Source: Adiantum capillus-veneris
Taxonomy: Eukaryota; Streptophyta; Polypodiopsida; Polypodiales; Pteridaceae
Reading direction: 5' to 3'
Length of the DNA: 62,000 nt
Assembly (NCBI GenBank): GCA_014529385.2
Contig: CM043958.1
Location: 76,484,669-76,546,668, forward strand
The position numbers were made by a program, and so were the translations under genes. The notes beneath the pieces are model-generated. The model had not been told where the DNA came from. It saw nothing but the letters and a program-made list of their open reading frames with translations, and made no database searches. Positions 54,953 through 62,000 of this stretch are shown one piece after another (position 1 is the stretch's first letter; each line of letters opens with the position of its first letter).

Positions 54953-54969
54953 TATACACGAGATTATAG

Positions 54970-55034
<65 letters not shown>

Positions 55035-55690
55035 CACGATATACGTGGTTCACCCAATGTGGGCTACGTCCACGGGAAAACAGCCACTCAATGGCTTTAG
55101 TACTTCAAAACAAGAAGTAGTTTACAAAGGGATTATACCCTTAATGGAGCTCCCACCTTGCTTCACTCTCACCACCTCACACTCACCTTGTTGCATCAAC
55201 TTCACACTATGAAATGTGTGTAGAAATGGCCTCCTTTTATAGGCCAAAAGGGCTGCCCTCTCTTATGAGAGATAGCCATGTGTAGCCACCCTTGTGCGAA
55301 TAAGTCCAAATCGGACCCTCTAATTTGCCCATGTGTGGCCGCCCTTGAGAAGACAAGTCCTCTTTTGAATTCGGCCACCGGCCACCGGCCATTGACTTCC
55401 GATCACCGAGCCTTCGGCCATTGACTACCGGCCACCGGCCAACCGACCGGTTGTTTTCCGACCAATTTCCGGCCGCCGTCCGGCCATAATATTCCGGCGA
55501 AAAAAAAAATCTCGGGGGCCTCCACCCCCGAGGCCTTTAAAGTTGCCCCTGATTCTTGTTCGTGAAAATTTTGGTTTCCGCTGAGTGATTTTCCTTCATG
55601 CACGATGGCTTCTCCTCATAATGGGGGCCTTACAAATGTGCGCTTTTACCACAGAAAATTACAAGGGTAAATGAGGCTCCATACTTAACA
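54953..55690 (-). repeat. 3' LTR of young Copia (outer 67 bp deleted)
   Basis: Aligned with 59773-60520. It carries a longer GA tract (54973-55030, 58 bases, against 22) and a slightly shorter G/C-rich repeat block. Confidence 0.93.
55370..55500. repeat. G/C-rich CCACCGGCC repeat block in Copia LTR
   Basis: Repeated variants of GGCCACCGGCCATTGAC and TTCCGATCACCGA. The same block in the other LTR spans about 60155-60320 and has more copies. It lies upstream of the LTR TATA box (on minus, TATAAAAG near 60020), so it could be an enhancer-type repeat. Confidence 0.8.
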
Positions 55691-58600
55691 ATCTCCCACT
55701 TGGAGACTGATCTCCAAACCAAACCTGTGACTGCTTTCCATTCTGCCTTCTTTTCCTTGAATGCCGATTGAAGATGAGCAAAAGCTCAACTTCTCCTTGT
55801 TGACCACCTTTGTAAACATGTCTGCAAGATTTTCACTTGTATGCACCTTTCCTAGCTTTAGTTGTCCCTCTTCCAAAAGAGTGCGTATGAAGTGATATCT
55901 CACCTCAATGTGCTTTGTCCTTGAATGAAAGGCTGAGTTCTTCGCAAGATGGATAGCGCTTTGGCTATCACTGTACAAGACACAATTGTCTTGTTTGAAT
56001 CCAAGCTCTTCTAAGAATCTGTGAAGCCATAGAATTTCTTTGCTTGCCTCTGTCATTGCTACATACTCTGCTTCCGTGGTAGAAAGTGAAACCACTTTCT
56101 GCAGCTTTGAAGCCAAGCTTACTGCTGTGCCTCCAACCGTGAACACATAGCCAGTAGTGCTCCTTCGAGTATCTTTGTCACCTGCCATATTTGCATCAGC
56201 ATACCCTTCTAGAAAAATATCAGTTCCTCCAAAATACAAAGCATTTGTTGTTGTCCCTTTTAGATACCTAAGTATCCACTTCACAGCTTTCCAATGCTCT
56301 TTACCTGGGTTGTCCATGAACCTATTCACAACTCCCACTACATGTGCAATGTCTGGCCTTGTCCAGACCATAGCATACATTAGAGAACCTACCGCTGCAG
56401 CATATGGAACTTTAGACATATAGGCTATCTCCTCTTGTGTCTTTGGACACATATCCTTCGTTAGTTTAAAATGACCAGCCAAAGGTGTAGAAACTGGTTT
56501 TGCATTTTGCATTGCAAACCTTTCTAGTACCTTCTTGATGTAATCTTCTTGAGATAGCTTTATTGTCTTCTTCGTCCTATCCCTTGATATTTTCATACCA
56601 AGTATCCTCTTTGCAGCACCTAAATCTTTCATTGAAAAAGATTTGGACAACTCCTCTTTTAGGTCTTTGATGTCCTGCATGTTAGAACTTGCAATCAACA
56701 TGTCATCAACATACAACATTAGGATGATGAATTTCCCATCTCCCAAATTCTCTGTGTAGACGCAGTGATCCGAGTTGCATCTTGTGAATCCATGATCCAA
56801 CATCCATCGATCAAACTTCAAGTACCATTGTCTTGATTCTTGCTTTAAACCATACAAGCTCTTCTTTAATCTGCAAACCATTTTCTCCTTACCTTTTACT
56901 TCATACCCCTTTGGTTGAAGCATGTAGATTTCCTCCTCTAAGTCACTGTTAGGGAATGCCGTATTTACATCCATTTGCTCGAGATTTAGATCATGAGCAG
57001 CCACAAGGCTTAAGACAAGCCTAATTGAGTTCATTTTTACAACAGGAGAAAATATTTCATTGAAGTCAATACCTTTCTTTTGAGAAAAACCTTTTACCAC
57101 AAGCCTAGACTTGTACCTTTTCTTCCCACCTTCTTCTTCCTTTAGCTTGTACACCCATTTGTTTTGAAGTGCCCGCTTACCTTTAGGCAACTCAACCAAC
57201 TCCCATGTTTGGTTGCGATGTAGTGAGTCCATCTCCACTTGCATGCTCTTCGTCCATTCTTCTTTGGAGTCATGTTGCATAGCTTCTTCATATAATTCCG
57301 GATCTCCAGAATTTGAGATCAAGAGATGGTTGAAGGAAGGAGAAAACCTTTCTGGAGGTCTACTTGCTCTTGTAGATCTTCGGGGAATAGGTTGAGGCTC
57401 CTCATTTGGTTGACGTTGTTGCACATTGTCACCGTTTGCAGTCCTTGAGTCTTCATCGTCCTCAAGCTCCATGTACTCATCACCTGTTTCTTTTGTTTGT
57501 TTTCTTTCCAAGTAATCTTTGTACATATTTTGTTCGTTAAAAATTACATCCCTACTCCTTAAGATTTTACCATCTTCAGGATTCCATAGGCGATACCCAA
57601 AGTCTCCTTCTCCATAGCCAATGAAGAAACACTTTTTGGACTTTGCATCTAACTTTGATCTTAGGCTTCTATCTATGTGTATGAAAGCCTCACACCCAAA
57701 CACTTTGAGAAATGCATAATTCACCGTTTTACTTGTCCATGCATCTTCTGGAACTCCCCCATCCAATGCCGTTGAGGGTGACCGATTGATTAAGTACACA
57801 GACGTACTTACAGCTTCCGCCCAAAGCTCAAGCGGTAGGCCTGCATGTAGCCGCATGCTTCGTGCTCGTTCCATGATTGTCCTGTTCATCCTTTCCGAAA
57901 TCCCATTTTGTTGAGGTGTCCTTGGGGTTGTCCTTTGCCTCCGAATGCCATTGCTAGCACAAAAGATTTCAAAAGCTTGGCTGCAATATTCGCCTCCATT
58001 GTCGGATCTGAGGCATTTAACCTTGGTACCTGTTTCATTCTCCACAAAGGTTTTCCACCTTTGAAATATGGAAAATACATCGGATTTATTCTTCATGACA
58101 TAAACCCATGTTTTTCTAGTCGCATCATCTATGAATGTTACATAGTACAATGAGCCACCAAGTGATGGTGTACTTGCAGGACCCCAAACATCAGAATGAA
58201 CCAACTCAAGTTTTTTATTTTTTCTTCCATTTCCTGATTTTTGAAATTTTACCCTCTTTTGTTTACCATAAACACAATCTTCATAGAACTCTAAGTCCAC
58301 TTCTTTTAAACCTGGTAGAAGCTTCTTTGTTTGAAGGATTTGCATTCCTTTGGCACTCATATGCCCAAGTCGGTAGTGCCACACCGCACTGTCAACTTCT
58401 GTAGTTGCTGCACAAGCTGAAGGTTGCGTGCTAATAGTACACAAGTAAAGTGTACCGACTTTTTCACCCTTGGCAACCACCAAAGATCCCTTTGAGATCT
58501 TACATCGTTTGTTTCCGAATGCAATGTTGTGACCTTCATCGTCCAATTGTCCTGTAGAGATCAAAATTTTGCGAAGAGAAGGAACATGCTCAACATCTTT

Positions 58601-58783
58601 AAGCTTCCATTCATTTCCGTTAGCAGTTTTGACAGAAACTGTACCTTTGCCGACAATCTCACAAGCTTCATCATCTCCCAAGTATACATACCCAAAATTA
58701 CCTTTGGTGTAGTCTTGGAAATGTTGCTTGTGTGGTGTCGCATGGAATGAAGCCCCGGAATCTACTATCCAGGAATTAGACAC
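55685..58783 (-). CDS. Copia pol: protease, integrase, RT, RNase H
   Basis: About 1032 residues, open throughout. Protease WIVDSGASFHAT. Integrase: HYRLGH of the zinc finger, then FYEDCVYGK, where the first of the two usual cysteines is Tyr; core LVHSDVWGPA (Asp), CLRSDNGGEYC (Asp) and PQQNGISERMNR (Glu). RT: LMLYVDDMLIA. RNase H: GYADANMAGD and STTEAEYVAMTEA. The frame runs through the purine tract and stops at TAA in the first bases of the 3' LTR. The true upstream limit is the gag region, in the same frame and separated only by one TAA, so this is the second half of a gag-pol polyprotein. It would make particle enzymes and cDNA; integrase function is doubtful because of the lost cysteine. 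Confidence 0.93.
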   Translation of the reverse strand: MSNSWIVDSGASFHATPHKQHFQDYTKGNFGYVYLGDDEACEIVGKGTVSVKTANGNEWKLKDVEHVPSLRKILISTGQLDDEGHNIAFGNKRCKISKGSLVVAKGEKVGTLYLCTISTQPSACAATTEVDSAVWHYRLGHMSAKGMQILQTKKLLPGLKEVDLEFYEDCVYGKQKRVKFQKSGNGRKNKKLELVHSDVWGPASTPSLGGSLYYVTFIDDATRKTWVYVMKNKSDVFSIFQRWKTFVENETGTKVKCLRSDNGGEYCSQAFEIFCASNGIRRQRTTPRTPQQNGISERMNRTIMERARSMRLHAGLPLELWAEAVSTSVYLINRSPSTALDGGVPEDAWTSKTVNYAFLKVFGCEAFIHIDRSLRSKLDAKSKKCFFIGYGEGDFGYRLWNPEDGKILRSRDVIFNEQNMYKDYLERKQTKETGDEYMELEDDEDSRTANGDNVQQRQPNEEPQPIPRRSTRASRPPERFSPSFNHLLISNSGDPELYEEAMQHDSKEEWTKSMQVEMDSLHRNQTWELVELPKGKRALQNKWVYKLKEEEGGKKRYKSRLVVKGFSQKKGIDFNEIFSPVVKMNSIRLVLSLVAAHDLNLEQMDVNTAFPNSDLEEEIYMLQPKGYEVKGKEKMVCRLKKSLYGLKQESRQWYLKFDRWMLDHGFTRCNSDHCVYTENLGDGKFIILMLYVDDMLIASSNMQDIKDLKEELSKSFSMKDLGAAKRILGMKISRDRTKKTIKLSQEDYIKKVLERFAMQNAKPVSTPLAGHFKLTKDMCPKTQEEIAYMSKVPYAAAVGSLMYAMVWTRPDIAHVVGVVNRFMDNPGKEHWKAVKWILRYLKGTTTNALYFGGTDIFLEGYADANMAGDKDTRRSTTGYVFTVGGTAVSLASKLQKVVSLSTTEAEYVAMTEASKEILWLHRFLEELGFKQDNCVLYSDSQSAIHLAKNSAFHSRTKHIEVRYHFIRTLLEEGQLKLGKVHTSENLADMFTKVVNKEKLSFCSSSIGIQGKEGRMESSHRFGLEISLQVGDC

Positions 58784-58810
58784 ATTGTCTAATGAGAGAA
58801 TTAGAGCATC

Positions 58811-59629
58811 TTACTCTACTTTACCTGCCACATTGGCCTCCGATGTTGGCTTGTTGTCTTGAGACTCTGTCTCCTTCTTCTTCTTGGACCAACAATCCTT
58901 CTTGACGTGGCCCTTCTTGCTGCAGTTCCAACATTCAAGAACTGACTTTGTGCGTGACTTGCTCCGCCTTGAGCGATCACGACCCTTTTGGTTTTTGAAC
59001 CTCTCCTTAAGCCTTCCTCTTGTTTCCACTGATAGTGCAGCACTTGATGATTCTCCTGTGCTTCTCCTTCGCATTTCCTTGCTTAGGAGAACACCCACAA
59101 CATCATCAAACTTAAGAGTATTTGTGCCAGAGATAGAATTACTTATAGCCATCACAAGGCTGTCCCAACTATCCGGTAGAGATGATAGTATAAGGAGAGC
59201 TCGCACTTCGTCATCGAAATTGATTTTCACTGATCGAAGTTGACTTATGTTTGTGTTAAAGTCATTTAGGTGTTCTGCAACTGAACCATTCTCTGCCATC
59301 TTTAGATTGAACAAGCGCTTCATAAGAAATACCTTATTGGATGCCGATGGTTTCTCGTAGAAGTCGTTAAGTGACTTCATCAAGTCCTCCGTGGTCGTCA
59401 TCTCCGAAACATTGAAGGCCACCGTTGACGCCAAGCTTAACCGGATTGTTCCCAGTGCCTTTCGATCAAGGACAATCCATGCTTCATCTGCCATTGTTGC
59501 GGGCTTCTTCACAAGACCGCCTAGTGGCAAATAGAGGTCCTTCTCGTAGAGATAGTCTTCAATCTGCATCTTCCAATGTTGGTAGTTTTTGCCGTTGAAC
59601 TTCTCAATCTTGAGCTTCCCTTCCTCCGC
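58811..59629 (-). CDS. Copia gag with one zinc knuckle
   Basis: From ATG 59629 or 59641 (MAEEGKLKIEKFNGKNYQHW) to TAA 58811-58813, about 272 residues. It has the UBN2/gag fold (LDRKALGTIRLSLASTVAFN, then EKPSASNKVFLMKRLFNLKM, NFDDEVRALLILSSLPDSWD, LKFDDVVGVLLSKEMRRRS) and a CWNCSKKGHVKKDC knuckle, then a lysine-rich tail. The TAA falls in frame with pol: translation beyond it gives DALILSLDNVSNSW and then the protease. In related elements gag and pol form one frame, so the stop is probably a point mutation; occasional readthrough is possible but unproven. Confidence 0.92.
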   Translation of the reverse strand, partial: AEEGKLKIEKFNGKNYQHWKMQIEDYLYEKDLYLPLGGLVKKPATMADEAWIVLDRKALGTIRLSLASTVAFNVSEMTTTEDLMKSLNDFYEKPSASNKVFLMKRLFNLKMAENGSVAEHLNDFNTNISQLRSVKINFDDEVRALLILSSLPDSWDSLVMAISNSISGTNTLKFDDVVGVLLSKEMRRRSTGESSSAALSVETRGRLKERFKNQKGRDRSRRSKSRTKSVLECWNCSKKGHVKKDCWSKKKKETESQDNKPTSEANVAGKVE

Positions 59630-59686
59630 CATAAATCCCACTCAATTCAAGGAATCCTTTCCTTGAGATAATTTAGCTACGAGCAA

Positions 59687-59703
59687 ACCTTGCTCTGATA
59701 CCA
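59687..59703 (-). promoter_or_regulatory. Primer-binding site of young Copia
   Basis: On minus, TGGTATCAGAGCAAGG matches the 3' end of initiator-Met tRNA, two bases from the inner edge of the 5' LTR. Confidence 0.92.
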
Positions 59704-59705
59704 GT

Positions 59706-60520
59706 TGTTAGGAAATAAGACGTAGCTAAATAGATAATTGAGTAGATTACTTAATGGAGAGAGACAGATTTATATACACGAGATTATAGAGTAGAGAGAG
59801 AGAGAGAGAGAGAGTACACACGATATACGTGGTTCACCCAATGTGGGCTACGTCCACGGGAAAGCAGCCACTCAATGGCTTTAGTACTTCAAAACAAGAA
59901 GTAGTTTACAAAGGGATTATACCCTTAATGGAGCTCCCGCCTTGCTTCACTCTCACCACCTCACACTCACCTTGTTGAATCAACTTCACACTATGAAATG
60001 TGTGTAGAAATGGCCTCCTTTTATAGGCCAAAAGGGCTGCCCTCTCTTATGAGAGACAGCCATGTGTAGCCACCCTTGTGCGAATAAGTCCAAATCGGAC
60101 CCTCCAATTCGCCCATGTGTGGCCGCCCTTGAGAAGACAAGTCCGCTTTTGAATTCGGCCACCGGCCATTGAATTCGGCCACCGGCCACCGGCCATCGAC
60201 TTCCGATCACCGACCACCAGCCATTGACTTCCGACCATCGGCCATCGGCCATTGACTACCGGCCACCGGCCAACCGATCGGTTGTTTTCCGACCACTTTC
60301 CGGCCGCCGTCCGGCCATAATATTCCGGCGAAAAAAAAATCTCGGGGGCCTCCACCCCCGAGGCCTTTAAAGTTGCCCCTGATTCTTGTCCGTGAAAATT
60401 TTGGTTTCCGGTGAGTGATTTTCCTTCCCGCACGATGGCTTCTCCTCATAATGGGGGCCTTACAAATGTGCGCTTTTACCACAGAAAATTACAAGGGTAA
60501 ATCAGGCTCCATACTTAACA
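59706..60520 (-). repeat. 5' LTR of young Copia (815 bp)
   Basis: TGTTAGG...TTAACA on plus. On minus a TATAAAAGG box at about 60024-60013 sets the likely transcription start, leaving a U3 of some 500 bp that contains the G/C-rich repeats. The GA tract (59793-59814) is near its downstream end. Confidence 0.93.
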
Positions 60521-61992
60521 ACATGGCAGAGAGGTGATCCTTTGTGGTGAATTTGGTGAGTCTCCTCCTCTTGGATTTCAACCAAGGTAGCTCTAGGAGG
60601 ATCTTGGCGGTTGTTCTTTTGGGGACAAGCACGGTATGCATGCCCTTGTTCGCCGCACTTGAAACACCGGTTATCCTTGCGATAACGCTCAAGCTCTTCA
60701 GGAGAGAGTTTGTTTGTACCGTTGTAAACTCCCTTCTCTTTAGCTTTGTTGAAGTTTCCCTTAGGAGACTTTTGGACATTGTCCTTCCCCTTAGGCTCGT
60801 TGGAACCCTTGTTTTCCGTGGGCTTATTATTTCTTTTAGCCCCCATTTGGAAATTGATTCGAGAGGCCACCATAGTATGGTGTATTACCGCCGATATGGT
60901 ACGTGGCCTTTGGGAGTTAGCATACTCCGCCATTTCTTCGGTTTAGCCCGCACAAAATTGTTTCTTTTTCTCTCCAATATCCAACTTTTTGAAGACACTG
61001 GCTTTGAGTTGTAGGTCCCAAAACTTGTCTACATATTTGTGGATGGATTCATAGGGAGAGAGCTTTAAGCTTCACCATTCGGTGAGTACTTTGTCTTTGG
61101 CATCGGTGGCCAAAAACTTCTTCATAATGGAAGCTCTTAAATCTTTCCATGTTCGCGGAGCTTCACCGTTGGCTCGTAGGCTAGACCACCATTGTCTGGC
61201 GGAATTTTGAAAGTGCATAGCTACATGGCGTAGCTTAGAGGGCTCCTGAAGCCCTCATCTAAACGCCGCATCAAATTGTTGGATAAAGGCCAAGACTTTG
61301 TCCGTAGCACCAAAGGTGCCATCATAGGTAAGGAAAGAGATGCTCTTCCCTCCCTCTTTGAAATTCTTCAGCTTGAACGACCTCTTCCATGCGGCATAGG
61401 ATTTCCTATGGCCTCTTCTTTTTGATGGTTCAAAGGTTGCACCATCACTATTTTCAGAAGGTGGAGAAGAGGGTGACCTCTTTCTCGCCTTTTTCTTGTC
61501 TTGATCTTTATCGTCTTCACCATCACTTTCATAAGAGGAAGAGGATGAAGAAGATGGAGAAGAGGGTTTCCTCTTTCTCGCCTTTTTCTTCTCTTGCTTT
61601 TTATCATCCCTCTTTGAATTATGGTGTGGAGAAGGGTGCGATGGTCTTCTCCGCTTTGGTGGTGATGGAGAGCGTTTAGCCCACCGTCTTCGTGGAGCCA
61701 TCTCCGCCGAGGTGGCGGGAGACTCACTTCTTTCTCGTTCCTTCGGTGGAGGCTCTTGAGTTCTCCTTTGGGAAGGAGATGCATCATCAAGAAGTAAATT
61801 CTTGAGCCCTTCATATGGATTCTCTTCTTCTTTGAATCGGAGAGAGACCTCTTTTGGAAGTCTCACAAGGAGGCTTCTTAGGTGTTCTCTCGTCATGGTG
61901 TTGAGCTTGGAGAATCCCATGAGCACAGAGCTGCCGTTGCACTTCACTTTGGTGAGATGGATTGCCCATGGCTTGTTGAATCCTAGAAACAA
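60521..61992 (-). pseudogene. Decayed chromovirus-like Gypsy gag (right part of split element)
   Basis: Minus strand from the window edge: an Arg/Ser/Lys-rich N-terminal part (61992-61255), then, across a stop and frame change, the Gypsy capsid domain (DKVLAFIQQFDAAF, LRHVAMHFQNSARQWWSSLR, WKDLRASIMKKFLATDAKDK, SPYESIHKYVDKFWDLQLKA), and 60933-60502 the nucleocapsid part with one knuckle, CFKCGEQGHAYRAC. It is interrupted by the Copia LTR after ATLVEIQEEETHQ. Its 5' LTR must lie beyond position 62,000. Confidence 0.85.
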
Positions 61993-62000
61993 GATAGTTA

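Larger units (their letters stand above)
54953..60520 (-). mobile_element. Young Copia LTR retrotransposon nested in a Gypsy element
   Basis: LTRs 54953-55690 (truncated) and 59706-60520 (full, 815 bp, TGTTAGG...CTTAACA) enclose a primer site (initiator-Met), gag, pol and a purine tract. The coding region is open apart from one in-frame stop between gag and pol. It splits a chromovirus-like Gypsy: gag of the host lies right of 60520, RT left of 54952. The outer 67 bp of the left LTR are missing together with the host protease region, so a deletion removed the left junction and no target duplication can be checked. Confidence 0.93.

Overview
The window looks like nuclear DNA of a repeat-rich land plant. 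Evidence: plant-type Ty1/copia and Ty3/gypsy elements (including a Tat-lineage gypsy with a second RNase H and copia primer sites matching initiator-Met tRNA), a plant hAT remnant, GT-AG introns of about 60-75 nt, long (GA)n tracts and AT-rich spacers. I cannot name the species. I see no conventional host housekeeping gene, rRNA, tRNA or CRISPR array; almost everything recognisable is mobile DNA.

Layout. 1-3.4 kb: unassigned AT-rich DNA with microsatellites. 3.4-9.25 kb: a decayed minus-strand Copia element, itself split by a complete but gag-only Copia element (4391-7003, LTRs, PBS, PPT and an imperfect target duplication). 9.25-13.2 kb: unassigned DNA with a ~70-bp periodic hairpin series and a 245-bp tandem duplication. 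13.2-14.6 kb: a protein-kinase-like gene with degenerate catalytic motifs. 14,982-24,912: the centrepiece, a 9.93-kb DNA transposon ('element 1') with 32-bp terminal inverted repeats (31/32 identical). About 24.9-33.2 kb: a strongly decayed relative ('element 2') with recognisable homologues of the same four genes and the same type of right terminal repeat. 33.2-34.9 kb: decayed Gypsy pol. 37,382-48,633: a complete 11.25-kb Tat-type Gypsy with 2.64-2.66-kb LTRs. 48.9-50.3 kb: two short elements whose ends match those of element 1 and 2 (candidate non-autonomous derivatives). 50.9-52.0 kb: hAT pseudogene. 52.7-62.0 kb: a decayed chromovirus-like Gypsy interrupted by a young, nearly intact Copia element (54,953-60,520).

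Element 1 has a compact, symmetrical plan: gene A (+) runs inward from the left end, gene B (-) converges on it; genes B and C diverge from a CpG-rich repeated control region; gene C (+) converges on gene D (-), their stop codons six bases apart; gene D starts about 330 bp from the right end. Gene D is a 794-residue putative D-D-E transposase with a CxxC insertion. Gene B, after splicing, is a 672-residue protein fusing a histone-H3 N-terminal tail (ARTKKTARK), a histone-H3 fold and a Ulp1/C48 cysteine-protease domain. Gene A carries a BAH-like domain. Gene C is an unknown family with two reading-frame breaks. The combination of an H3 mimic, a probable SUMO/ubiquitin-like protease, a possible histone reader and a transposase suggests a transposon that carries its own chromatin-interaction genes. 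That functional reading is inference; the gene structures, domains and inverted repeats are read from the sequence.
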